NCBI GenBank assembly: GCA_016201205.1
Contig: JACQDF010000150.1
Location: forward strand, 1-60,769
Reading direction: 5' to 3'
DNA length: 60,769 nucleotides
Origin: Acidobacteriota bacterium
GTDB taxonomy: Bacteria; Acidobacteriota; Terriglobia; Bryobacterales; Bryobacteraceae
The notes under the pieces were generated by a model. That model was not told where the DNA came from, ran no database searches, and worked only from the letters and a program-made list of their open reading frames with translations. Numbering within the stretch: the first letter of the stretch is position 1; every line of letters starts with the position of its first letter. Shown in pieces: positions 43,201 to 52,929 of the stretch. A program made the position numbers and the translations under genes.

Positions 43201-43869
43201 ATGATCCCGCTTCGCGACACCCAGCCCAGCTATTCGGCGCCGGTGGCGACCATCGGCCTGATCCTGGCGAACGTCCTCGCCTTCTTCTTCGAGCTCTCGC
43301 TCGATGAGTTCTCGCGCAACGAGCTGTTCGCCGTCTTCGGAACTGTCCCGTCCCGGTTTCACTACTCCAGCCTGCTCACCTCGATGTTCCTGCACGGCGG
43401 CTGGATGCACCTGATCGGCAACATGTGGTTTCTGTGGATTTATGGCGATAACATCGAGGATATCCTGGGGCGAGGCAAGTTCCTGTTCTTCTACTTGTCC
43501 TGCGGGGTGGCGGCGGGACTGGTGCATGTGATCTTCAATGCGGGCTCGCGCGTGCCGACGGTGGGCGCCAGCGGAGCCATCGCAGGCGTGATGGGCGCAT
43601 ACATGGTGAAGTTCCCGCGCTCGAGGATTCTGACGCTGGTGCCGCTGATCGTTTTCTTCACCACCATCGAAGTGCCGGCGGTGTTTATTCTGGCGTACTG
43701 GTTTCTGCTTCAGGTGTTCAGCGGGTTCGGGGAGATCGGGCGGTCGCACGTATCGCAGGGCGGCGTGGCGTGGTTTGCGCACGTGGGGGGATTCGCGACC
43801 GGCTATCTGCTCATCCGTCTGTTCCGGACGCGCGAGCGCTGGCGTCACCGCGATGACTTGCATTGGTAG
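43201..43869 (+). CDS. Rhomboid family intramembrane serine protease
   Basis: The 222-aa polytopic protein has six hydrophobic segments. The catalytic Ser is in VGASGAIAGVMG and the catalytic His in WFAHVGGFATGYL. The L1-loop features HGGWMHLIGNMWFLWIYG are conserved. It cleaves single-pass membrane proteins within the bilayer; the substrate is unknown. The gene abuts the PfkB kinase gene with no intergenic base and is followed by bshB1. Confidence 0.93.
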   Translation: MIPLRDTQPSYSAPVATIGLILANVLAFFFELSLDEFSRNELFAVFGTVPSRFHYSSLLTSMFLHGGWMHLIGNMWFLWIYGDNIEDILGRGKFLFFYLSCGVAAGLVHVIFNAGSRVPTVGASGAIAGVMGAYMVKFPRSRILTLVPLIVFFTTIEVPAVFILAYWFLLQVFSGFGEIGRSHVSQGGVAWFAHVGGFATGYLLIRLFRTRERWRHRDDLHW

Positions 43870-43877
43870 GAGTTGGA

Positions 43878-44615
43878 ATGCTCGATCTGGCTGACGATTT
43901 CAAGCCGCTCGATCTGCTGGCGATCGCCGCCCACCCCGACGACGTCGAGCAGACCTGCGGCGGCACGCTGCTGCGGATGGCCCAGGCTGGATACCGCACG
44001 GGCATCCTCGATCTGACGGCCGGGGACATGGGGACGCGGGGGACGCCGGAAAAGCGCATCGAGGAGTCGCTGGCGGCGGCAACCCTTCTGATGGCGGCCT
44101 GGCGCGGGAATCTGCGCTTCCCGGATGCGCGGCTCGAGAACACGCTGCCGGCGCGGATGACGCTGGTGGGCGAATTACGGCGATTGCGCCCGCGCGTGGT
44201 GATTCTTCCTTATTGGGAGGCGCGGCATCCGGATCACTACCGCGCCGGCGAGCTGGCGTACGAGTCGTGCTTTCTCGCCGGGCTGGCGAAGCTCGATGAA
44301 GGCGAGAGCCGGCCGCACCGGCCATCCAAGGTGATCTACTCATCGATGTACGCGAATGTGCCGCCATCCTTTGTCGTGGACATCAGCGCGCAATTCGAGC
44401 GGCGCATGGCCTCGCTGTTCGCCTATCAATCCCAATATGGCGAACAGGCCGATGCGGCCGGCCTGTTTCCGAAGCAGGAAGAAATTCGAGAGCGGCTGGC
44501 GGGCATCGCGCGGTTCTACGGCAACCTGATTGGGGCGAGCTATGGCGAGCCGTTCGTGGTGAAGGAGACGCTGCGCGTGGATGACATCGTGGCCATGGGC
44601 GTGCGCAGTTTCTAA
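43878..44615 (+). CDS. bshB1: Bacillithiol biosynthesis deacetylase BshB1-type (LmbE family)
   Basis: The 245-aa zinc deacetylase probably converts GlcNAc-malate to GlcN-malate on the way to the thiol bacillithiol. Zinc and catalytic motifs are AIAAHPDDVEQTCGG and ARHPDHYRAG, and LTAGDMGTRGTPEKRIEES is the BshB1-specific stretch. TAGGAG precedes ATG 43878 and decides the start over the TTG at 43863. bshA and bshC are not in the window. The last 4 bp overlap the convergent MFS gene. Confidence 0.87.
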   Translation: MLDLADDFKPLDLLAIAAHPDDVEQTCGGTLLRMAQAGYRTGILDLTAGDMGTRGTPEKRIEESLAAATLLMAAWRGNLRFPDARLENTLPARMTLVGELRRLRPRVVILPYWEARHPDHYRAGELAYESCFLAGLAKLDEGESRPHRPSKVIYSSMYANVPPSFVVDISAQFERRMASLFAYQSQYGEQADAAGLFPKQEEIRERLAGIARFYGNLIGASYGEPFVVKETLRVDDIVAMGVRSF

Positions 44616-45934
44616 GATGCCTTGGCGTCCTCCAGCGGCTTCACAGGATCGATGAAAGGCCAGACGATCGTCCCCAGCAGATACGCGCCCGCCATCACGT
44701 ACAGGAACAGGTTCCAGTCGCCCACGCCTTGCGCGTTCTTGGTCGCCTCCAGGATGTAGCCGCCGACTTGCGGGGCGACGAAGCCGGCGAGGTTGCCCAT
44801 CATGTTCATCGAGCCGGAGAGCGTGCCGGCGAACTTGCCGCCGATGTCCATGCACGCCGCCCACGCTCCGGGCATCACCAGATCATTGCAGAAGCTGGCC
44901 AGGCCCATGAAGATCATGGCGAACAACGGGTCGTTCATCTGGATCGACACCACCAGCATGACGCCGGCCCCGAAGAAGCCGAGCGAAGCCATCAGCCGGC
45001 GCGTCGTCCGGACGCTGCCGGTCCAGCGCGTCACAAGCGGCGAGATGAAGCCGCAGAACAGCGAGCCCATGCCGCCAAAGAACAGCGGCAAGATGGCGAG
45101 CTTGGCGCTCTCGAAGGGCGAAAGGTGGCGGTGCTCCTGAAGGTAGGTCGGCAGCCACGTGATGTAGAAATACCACGGAAAGGAGAGCAGAAAGTATTGT
45201 GCCCAGAGCAGCCAAACGCTGCCACGGCGCACCAGCAGGCCCCAGGGCACGTCGCCGTGGCTTTCGACGTTGGCAATGTTGTGCTTCAGCAAGTCGCGTT
45301 CGGCGGCATTGACGCTGGGATGCTCCAGCGGATTGTCACGGAACCATTTGTAGAACCAGACAGCCCAAATGACGCCGAGGCCGCCGAAGAGGGCGAACGC
45401 CTGCCGCCAGTTCATGAAGCCGAGCACGACGATCACCAGCGGCGGGGTGAACGCGCCCCCCCAGCGGGCGAAGGTCCACATAATGCCCTGGGCGCGGACG
45501 CGTTCTTCTGCCGGAAGCCACACGCTGAAGGCTTTGGTGAGGTTTGGGAAGCAGCCCGCCTCGCCGGCGCCGAACAGGAAGCGCGTGACCCACATCGAGG
45601 TCAGATTCCACATGGCGCCGGTGATCGCGGTGAAAGCGCTCCACCAGATGACGATGCGCATCAGCACTTTGCGCGGGCCCATCCAGTCGCCCATCCAGCC
45701 GCCGGGAATTTCGAACAGTGCATAAGCAAGCGCGAAGGCCGCGAACACGCGGCTCATCTCCACTTTGTTGAAGCCGAGGTCCCTCGAGATGAGCGGCGCC
45801 GCCTGTGAGATGCAGACACGATCGATGTAAGCCAGGATCGAGAGCGTGACGGCGAAGACGATCACCCAGTTGCGCGAGCGCGAAGGCGCGCCCGCGTGCG
45901 CGCCGGCGGTGGTGCGGACGGACTGCGTAGCCAT
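44612..45934 (-). CDS. MFS transporter, anion:cation symporter (ACS) family
   Basis: The 440-aa, 12-TM transporter has the loop 2-3 signature GGWMGDWMGPRKVLM. ACS-type motifs are FGAGEAGCFPNLTKAFSVWLP and ARWGGAFTPPL, resembling hexuronate, galactarate or glucarate importers. A C-terminal GTLSGSMNMMGNLAGFVAP repeat is present. It probably takes up a sugar acid with protons or sodium. No sugar-acid enzyme lies beside it in this window, although the enolase-superfamily dehydratase-like gene at 26009 could be a functional partner. It converges on bshB1. Confidence 0.9.
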   Translation of the reverse strand: MATQSVRTTAGAHAGAPSRSRNWVIVFAVTLSILAYIDRVCISQAAPLISRDLGFNKVEMSRVFAAFALAYALFEIPGGWMGDWMGPRKVLMRIVIWWSAFTAITGAMWNLTSMWVTRFLFGAGEAGCFPNLTKAFSVWLPAEERVRAQGIMWTFARWGGAFTPPLVIVVLGFMNWRQAFALFGGLGVIWAVWFYKWFRDNPLEHPSVNAAERDLLKHNIANVESHGDVPWGLLVRRGSVWLLWAQYFLLSFPWYFYITWLPTYLQEHRHLSPFESAKLAILPLFFGGMGSLFCGFISPLVTRWTGSVRTTRRLMASLGFFGAGVMLVVSIQMNDPLFAMIFMGLASFCNDLVMPGAWAACMDIGGKFAGTLSGSMNMMGNLAGFVAPQVGGYILEATKNAQGVGDWNLFLYVMAGAYLLGTIVWPFIDPVKPLEDAKAS

Positions 45935-46003
45935 GATGCTCGGCTTATCACATCATGGCCGGCGTCGCGTTTGCAAGTAAGGGCGGCTCTCATATTCCAC
46001 CTC

Positions 46004-46033
46004 CGCTTGCTGACGCGCGCGGCTCAGCAAGCG
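46004..46033. repeat. Perfect 10-bp inverted repeat with GC-rich loop
   Basis: CGCTTGCTGA (46004-46013) and TCAGCAAGCG (46024-46033) flank CGCGCGCGGC. It lies between the divergent MFS and orphan genes, about 30 bp before the orphan gene start. It could be a hairpin or a dispersed genomic palindrome; there is no T-run. Confidence 0.7.
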
Positions 46034-46043
46034 CTTCCGAGCC

Positions 46044-46060
46044 TAAGATGTAGATGAACC
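46044..46060 (+). promoter_or_regulatory. Candidate leaderless promoter of the orphan gene
   Basis: TAAGAT (46044-46049) ends 11 nt before ATG 46061, and there is no Shine-Dalgarno sequence. Confidence 0.35.
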
Positions 46061-46621
46061 ATGGCGGTCTTCGATGACGTTCTGGCCGAAATCGTGCACC
46101 GCGGCCTGCTGCTGGTGACCGATTGCGCGTTGCCCAACGTGGTGACGCTGGTGGTTGGCGAACCTGTGCGCGGCTCGTGGTGGGGGCACCCGATGGGAAA
46201 GGTCATTTATCAGGTCTTGGTACGGCTTGATGCGCATCCGGATGTGACCTCGGCCTGTCTGGTCAATGGCAAAGTGACTTTCGTTCAACGGCGGCTTTGG
46301 CCGGAGCTGCTGGCGGTCGCCATATCGAGGGAGACGTGGCAGATGCGCGGCCTGACCATGCGGGCCAGGCGGCTATTGGCGGCTGTTGAGGCAGGCCGGC
46401 AGGACCGGTCCCAGGACCGGGAGGCGATTCGGGAACTGGAAAAGAAGCTGCTGATCCGGACCGTGTCGGTGCATACCGGGAAGGGGCATCATGAGAAGCG
46501 TCTGCAATCGTGGGGGGAGTGGGCGGCAGAGCATAAGATCAAGGCAGCCAATGATTTGCAAGTCGCAAAGAGGCGGTTGGAGAGGGTGCTGGGGAAGGGG
46601 TTGCCGTGGCAATCACCCTAA
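46061..46621 (+). CDS. Conserved hypothetical protein of unknown function (186 aa)
   Basis: I do not assign a function. The protein is soluble, without signal peptide or TM segment. The N-terminal half contains VTLVVGEPVRGSWWGHPMGK and VNGKVTFVQRRLWPELLAVA, a dense pattern of Gly, Trp and Arg that suggests a real folded family. The C-terminal half (about 100-186) is highly charged and helical, with EKKLLIRTVSVHTGKGHHEK and a terminal Lys/Arg-rich segment that could bind nucleic acid. It stands alone between the MFS gene and the cys operon. Confidence 0.7.
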   Translation: MAVFDDVLAEIVHRGLLLVTDCALPNVVTLVVGEPVRGSWWGHPMGKVIYQVLVRLDAHPDVTSACLVNGKVTFVQRRLWPELLAVAISRETWQMRGLTMRARRLLAAVEAGRQDRSQDREAIRELEKKLLIRTVSVHTGKGHHEKRLQSWGEWAAEHKIKAANDLQVAKRRLERVLGKGLPWQSP

Positions 46622-46650
46622 TGCCTATAGATTATAAGGGCATTTTCTGC

Positions 46651-46664
46651 TACCATGCCCTCAG
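46651..46664 (+). promoter_or_regulatory. Candidate extended -10, leaderless promoter of the cys operon
   Basis: TGC-TACCAT (hexamer 46651-46656) lies 8 nt before the cysD ATG. It is embedded in the same 13-mer found before the PfkB kinase gene. Confidence 0.5.
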
Positions 46665-47561
46665 ATGCTCTCCCATCTCCGCGCACTCGAGGCCGAGTCC
46701 ATTTATATCCTCCGCGAAGTAGCCGCCGAATTCGCCAGGCCGGTCATGCTCTACTCGATCGGCAAGGATTCCTCGGTGATGCTGCGGCTGGCGCAGAAGG
46801 CGTTTTTTCCCGGCAACATCCCGTTTCCCCTCCTTCACGTGGACACCACCTACAAGTTCGGCGAGATGATCCGGTTCCGCGACTGGTACCCGCGCTCGAT
46901 CGGCGCTGAATTGCGCGTCCACACCAACCGGCAGGCGATCGCGGAGGGCGCCAACCCGATCGCCCTGGGCACCTCCAGGTGTTGCAGCCTGCTCAAGACG
47001 CGCGCGCTGCTGGACGCGCTGGCCGAGGGAGGCTATGACGCGGCTTTCGGAGGCGCTCGCCGCGACGAAGAAAAATCGCGCGCCAAGGAGCGCATTTTTT
47101 CCTTCCGCGATCAGTTCGGGCAGTGGGATCCGAAGAACCAGCGGCCCGAGCTGTGGAGCCTCTACAATGCGCGCATCGACAAGGGGCAATCGATCCGCGT
47201 GTTTCCGCTCTCGAACTGGACGGAGCTGGACGTCTGGCACTACATCCACATCGAGAACATCCCGGTGGTGCCGCTGTACTTCGCAAAAGTGCGCGAGATG
47301 ATCGTGCGCAACGATACGCTGATCCCGCCCGAGCACAACGTGATCCCCCTTCTGCCCGGCGAAAAACCGCAGCCGGTGATGTGCCGCATGCGCTCGCTGG
47401 GCTGCACGCCGTGCACGGGGGCCATCCGTTCGGAAGCCGACACGGCGCCGAAGATCATCGAAGAGCTGCTTCGCTTTCGCCGCTCGGAGCGCGAGAACCG
47501 CATCATCGACCACGACCAGGAAGGCTCGATGGAATTGAAGAAGCGGGAGGGTTATTTCTAA
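46665..47561 (+). CDS. cysD: Sulfate adenylyltransferase subunit 2
   Basis: The 298-aa PP-loop subunit forms adenosine 5'-phosphosulfate (APS) from sulfate and ATP together with CysN. The PP-motif [17 protein letters not shown] is at about residues 33-50. [35 protein letters not shown] and the CysD-specific LGCTPCTGA follow. The C-terminus ends LKKREGYF as in the family. cysN starts on the next base after the stop codon. Confidence 0.97.
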   Translation: MLSHLRALEAESIYILREVAAEFARPVMLYSIGKDSSVMLRLAQKAFFPGNIPFPLLHVDTTYKFGEMIRFRDWYPRSIGAELRVHTNRQAIAEGANPIALGTSRCCSLLKTRALLDALAEGGYDAAFGGARRDEEKSRAKERIFSFRDQFGQWDPKNQRPELWSLYNARIDKGQSIRVFPLSNWTELDVWHYIHIENIPVVPLYFAKVREMIVRNDTLIPPEHNVIPLLPGEKPQPVMCRMRSLGCTPCTGAIRSEADTAPKIIEELLRFRRSERENRIIDHDQEGSMELKKREGYF

Positions 47562-49217
47562 ATGCTGGTTGCCGAAACCAGGCCCTCGGCGGCGGTGTCG
47601 ATCGAAGAATTCCTCGAACAGGAAGCGAGCAAAGAGCTGCTTCGTTTGTCGACCGCCGGCAGCGTCGACGACGGCAAGTCGACACTGATTGGCCGCCTGC
47701 TCTACGACGCGCAGGGGATTTACGAAGATCAGCTCGCCGGCATCCGCAAGAGCAAAGTGAACCGCTCGACCGGCCCCATCGACTTTTCGCTGCTCACGGA
47801 CGGGCTCCGCGCCGAACGCGAGCAAGGCATCACGATCGACGTCGCCTACCGCCATTTCTCGACGCCTAAGCGCAAGTTCATCATCGCGGACACTCCGGGG
47901 CACGAGCAGTACACGCGCAACATGGCCACCGGCGCTTCCACGGCGTCGCTGGCCGTGGTGCTGGTGGACGCGCGAAACGGTGTGCTGCCTCAGACGCGCC
48001 GCCACGCCACCATTTCGAGCCTGCTCGGCATTCCGCGTCTGGTGCTGGCGGTGAACAAGATGGACCTCGCCGGCTATTCGAGGGAAGTCTTCGAGCAGAT
48101 CCGCGCTGATTTTCTGGCGTTTGCCGGCGGCCTGGGTTTCGCCGGGATGCTCGCCATCCCGGTGAGCGCGCTCGAAGGCGAGAACGTCGCGCGGCGCGGA
48201 ACAGGCATGCCCTGGTACGACGGGCCTTCGCTGCTCGAGCATCTGGAAACAGTTCCGGTGGCCGGCCGCCGGTTCGATCAGCCGCTGCGCTTCGCGGTGC
48301 AGTACGTGATCCGCCCGGATCAGCATTTCCGGGGGTACGCGGGCCAGGTGGCAAGCGGCGCCGTCCGCAAAGGAGATCCCGTCCTCGTGCTGCCGGGCGG
48401 GCAGCGCAGCCAGGTCGCCTCGATCACCACGTTCGATGGCGAGATGGCGCGCGCGACGGCGCCCGACTCCGTCATCATCACGCTCGAGGACGAGCGCGAC
48501 ATCAGCCGCGGCGACATGCTGGTGCATCCCGAGGCATTGCCGCAGATCGCGCGGCACTTCGAGGCGCACCTGGTCTGGATGACCGATGATCCGCTGGCGA
48601 AGGGGCGCAGCCTGCTGGTGAAGCACACCACGCAGCAGGTAAGCGCGCGCGTGCAGTCGATCGAAAGCAAGCTCGACATCCACACCATGGTGCGCAAGCC
48701 GGCGCCCGTACTCGAATTGAACGACATCGGCATCGTGCGCATCGAGGCCAGCCGCCCGCTGTTCTTCGACCCCTATCGCGAGAATCGCTCCACCGGCTCA
48801 TTCATTCTGATCGACCCGCTGACCAACGGCACCGTGGGCGCGGGCATGATCCTGACGGCGATCGATCGCAGAGCGGCAGGCGCCGGCCGAGTCACATCGT
48901 CCGAGCGCCAGGCGCGGAACGGGCACACGCCGGCTCTTCTGGCGCTGGCGAATCCAGCGCTGGCCACGCGCCTCGAGCGGCGGCTGTTCGATCACGGCTG
49001 CCAGGTGATGGCGATGGAAAATTCCGAAGCGGCGTCGGCGCTGCGCGACGCCGGGCTGATCGTGATCGGCTCCGCGTTCGAAGATCCGCGCGCTGTGGAT
49101 CTGAACCTGCTGCCGCTGCCTAAAGACGAGGAAGCGGCCGTGGACGCCCTCATCGCGTACCTCGAGCAGCAGGGAATTCTGTTTACCGACCGCTTCAGCA
49201 GCGGAGAGGGAATCTGA
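47562..49217 (+). CDS. cysN: Sulfate adenylyltransferase subunit 1 with degenerate APS-kinase tail
   Basis: The 551-aa protein has a GTPase that drives APS formation: G1 GSVDDGKSTLIGRLL (residues 33-47), G3 DTPGHEQYTRNM and G4 NKMD. Two EF-Tu-like beta-barrels follow. From about residue 443 it continues with a 109-residue tail. The tail begins VTSSERQARNGHTPALLAL and contains LERRLFDHGCQV, DAGLIVIGSAFEDPRA and a final ALIAYLEQQGI. These match the beginning and end of the CysC domain of CysNC fusions, but the kinase P-loop (GLSGSGKS-type) and the catalytic centre are missing. Plain CysN is about 475 aa and CysNC about 640. APS kinase activity is therefore not expected. Confidence 0.93.
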   Translation: MLVAETRPSAAVSIEEFLEQEASKELLRLSTAGSVDDGKSTLIGRLLYDAQGIYEDQLAGIRKSKVNRSTGPIDFSLLTDGLRAEREQGITIDVAYRHFSTPKRKFIIADTPGHEQYTRNMATGASTASLAVVLVDARNGVLPQTRRHATISSLLGIPRLVLAVNKMDLAGYSREVFEQIRADFLAFAGGLGFAGMLAIPVSALEGENVARRGTGMPWYDGPSLLEHLETVPVAGRRFDQPLRFAVQYVIRPDQHFRGYAGQVASGAVRKGDPVLVLPGGQRSQVASITTFDGEMARATAPDSVIITLEDERDISRGDMLVHPEALPQIARHFEAHLVWMTDDPLAKGRSLLVKHTTQQVSARVQSIESKLDIHTMVRKPAPVLELNDIGIVRIEASRPLFFDPYRENRSTGSFILIDPLTNGTVGAGMILTAIDRRAAGAGRVTSSERQARNGHTPALLALANPALATRLERRLFDHGCQVMAMENSEAASALRDAGLIVIGSAFEDPRAVDLNLLPLPKDEEAAVDALIAYLEQQGILFTDRFSSGEGI

Positions 49218-49218
49218 G

Positions 49219-49896
49219 ATGACGCCGGTCCAGGAATTGTCCGCCGAACAAGTGATCGCTGTGCATCTGGGCGGGGACCAGCCGGCGTGCCTCACATGCA
49301 GCTTCCAGGCCGAGGACATGGTGGTGCTCGACCTGGCTCGGCGTGTGCGGGCCGAGATCCCGGTGCTGTTTCTCGAGACGGGCTACCATTTCGCCGAGAC
49401 GTACGCCTACCGCGACCGCTACCGGCGGGAGTGGAATCTGAATCTGATCAACCTCGCCGCGGACCTGAGCGTCCGCCAGCAGGAGAGCCAGTTTGGCATC
49501 CTTCATCAGACCAACCCTACCGAGTGCTGCCGGATGCGCAAGGTGGAGCCCTTGTTTCGCGGCCTGGGCGGATACCGGATCTGGCTTACGGGCCTGCGGC
49601 GCGAGCAATCGCCGACACGGGCCAACCTCAAGAAAGTGGAGCCGCATGTGCTGCCGGACGGACGCTCGCTGCTGAAGCTCAGCCCGCTGGCCGATTGGAC
49701 CACGAAGGACGTGTGGCGATACTTGCGCGAGAACAATATCGATCCACTGCCGTTGTACGAGCGAGGCTATACCAGCATCGGCTGCGCGCCCTGTACGGCG
49801 CTGCCGGCGGACCCGAACAATCCGCGCTCAGGGCGATGGGGCGGCGTCAAGCTGGAATGCGGAATCCATACGTTCTCCGAGCGCAAGGAGCCATGA
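49219..49896 (+). CDS. cysH: Adenylylsulfate (APS) reductase, assimilatory
   Basis: The 225-aa thioredoxin-dependent enzyme reduces activated sulfate to sulfite. PP-loop features are LTCSFQAEDMVVLDL and FLETGYHFAET. A CC pair (TECCRMRKVEP) and a CxxC (IGCAPCTAL) give the four cysteines that bind a [4Fe-4S] cluster, marking APS rather than PAPS specificity. The catalytic cysteine is in KLECGIHTF. It starts 1 bp after cysN. APS specificity fits the loss of APS kinase in CysN. Confidence 0.95.
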   Translation: MTPVQELSAEQVIAVHLGGDQPACLTCSFQAEDMVVLDLARRVRAEIPVLFLETGYHFAETYAYRDRYRREWNLNLINLAADLSVRQQESQFGILHQTNPTECCRMRKVEPLFRGLGGYRIWLTGLRREQSPTRANLKKVEPHVLPDGRSLLKLSPLADWTTKDVWRYLRENNIDPLPLYERGYTSIGCAPCTALPADPNNPRSGRWGGVKLECGIHTFSERKEP

Positions 49897-49897
49897 G

Positions 49898-50650
49898 ATG
49901 ACCACGCTGGCCGGCTTTCTGATCGCGCTGACCATCGGCCTCACCGGCATCGGCGGCGGCGTGCTCACCACTCCGGTTCTGCTGCTCTTCCTCGGGATGC
50001 CCGCACCGCAAGCGGTGGGCACGGCGCTGGTGTTTGTCGCGATCGTGAAACTGGTGGCCGCGCCGATGTTCGTCTGGCGCAGGCAGGTGGACTACCGCAT
50101 TCTGGCGCTGCTTCTGGCGGGCGGGATTCCGGGGGCGCTGCTGGGCTCGATCGCTCTGAATGGCCTGGATTCGCAAGGGCTGAACGGCGTGCTGCTGCTG
50201 CTGCTCGGCGTGACGATCATCTTTTCCGCACTGATGACGTTCCTTCGCAAGCAGGCAGGCGCCGCCAGCGGCATGGACAAGTCGGGCCGGCTGCCTCTGG
50301 TGAGCCTGCCGATTGGCCTGGAAGTGGGCTTTTCGAGTGCGGGCGCCGGCGCTCTCGGCTCACTGGCGCTGATGCACTGGACTACGCTGACCGGGGCGGC
50401 CATCGTCGGCACCGACGTGCTGTTCGGACTGGCGCTGTCTTCGGCCGCCGGCGCCATCCACATGACCCACGGCGGCGTGGATGCGGAGATCCTGCGCCAG
50501 CTTCTGATCGGCGGCCTGCCGGGGGCGCTCGTCGGGGCCTGGCTGGCGGCGCTTGTGCCCTCCACCGCTCTGCGTAAAGGCCTTGCGGTGTGGCTGGTGT
50601 GGCTGGGGGCCAACCTGTGCTGGCGCGGCATCGGCGCGCTGGCAAGCTAG
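49898..50650 (+). CDS. TauE/SafE family membrane protein (sulfite export or sulfate transport candidate)
   Basis: The 250-aa protein has about eight hydrophobic segments and the family pattern GLTGIGGGVLTTPVLLLFLGMPAPQAVGTAL, repeated in weaker form after GLEVGFSSAGAGALGSLAL. TauE/SafE proteins move sulfite, sulfoacetate or related anions. The start overlaps the cysH stop region (1-bp gap), so it is co-transcribed with the sulfate reduction genes. It may either import sulfate or remove excess sulfite; direction cannot be decided from sequence. No CysTWA sulfate ABC transporter is in the window. Confidence 0.85.
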   Translation: MTTLAGFLIALTIGLTGIGGGVLTTPVLLLFLGMPAPQAVGTALVFVAIVKLVAAPMFVWRRQVDYRILALLLAGGIPGALLGSIALNGLDSQGLNGVLLLLLGVTIIFSALMTFLRKQAGAASGMDKSGRLPLVSLPIGLEVGFSSAGAGALGSLALMHWTTLTGAAIVGTDVLFGLALSSAAGAIHMTHGGVDAEILRQLLIGGLPGALVGAWLAALVPSTALRKGLAVWLVWLGANLCWRGIGALAS

Positions 50651-50705
50651 ATGGACAGGTAGCCCTGGCAGCTACTGCTTGCCCCCACCAAGTCAGGCTA
50701 CCGGC

Positions 50706-51083
50706 TCAGGACGGCTTTCGTTTGGCGACAAATTCCTGGGCTTGGCCTTGGCCTCCCTCCCGCTCACGGGTAAGCTTGATCTCGCTGCCGCTCACCTTTC
50801 CTTTGTACAGAAACTTGAACTGGTTTCCGCCAAACTCGACGGACTGCGTGAACGAGATGTTGTCCCCTTCAACTTTGCCGTCGGAGATCTTCGTCTCGCC
50901 TCTCTGGTTGGCGATGGTTCCTGTAAGGTTGCTTCCATCGACCTTGAAGGTGAAGGTGGTTTCCTGCGACTGTCCCTGTCGTCCGGGCACCTGCGCAATC
51001 CACTGCCCGCTGATGTCAGCGGCAATGGCCAGCAAGGCCCCAAGGGTCAGAAGCACCAATAGAGTCAGAAGGTGTCTTCTCAT
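50706..51083 (-). CDS. Small secreted beta-rich protein of unknown function
   Basis: The 125-aa product has a signal peptide (MRRHLLTLLVLLTLGALLAIA). The domain of about 100 residues alternates strand segments: ISGQWIAQVPG, ETTFTFKVDGSNLTGTIAN, DGKVEGDNISF, FLYKGKVSGSEIKLTRE. This resembles a small lipocalin-like or calycin fold, a type common in Acidobacteria. No catalytic residues are evident. It converges on the TauE gene and diverges from the symporter gene. Confidence 0.75.
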   Translation of the reverse strand: MRRHLLTLLVLLTLGALLAIAADISGQWIAQVPGRQGQSQETTFTFKVDGSNLTGTIANQRGETKISDGKVEGDNISFTQSVEFGGNQFKFLYKGKVSGSEIKLTREREGGQGQAQEFVAKRKPS

Positions 51084-51145
51084 GTTGAGAATAGACGGCG
51101 CCGGCAGCGCCGGATGTTACACCCAGGCGGCCGTGAAGCCGGCGC

Positions 51146-51162
51146 TATAATACGCAGATCCC
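51146..51162 (+). promoter_or_regulatory. Candidate promoter of the SSS symporter operon
   Basis: A perfect TATAAT (51146-51151) lies 11 nt before ATG 51163. No Shine-Dalgarno sequence and no clear -35 are present. Confidence 0.5.

Positions 51163-52912
<1,750 letters not shown>

Positions 52913-52929
<17 letters not shown>

Noticed and set aside
46650-48683. 677-aa minus-strand open frame opposite cysD and cysN
   Set aside because: The plus strand encodes intact PP-loop and GTPase motifs; the opposite frame is a His/Arg-rich shadow.
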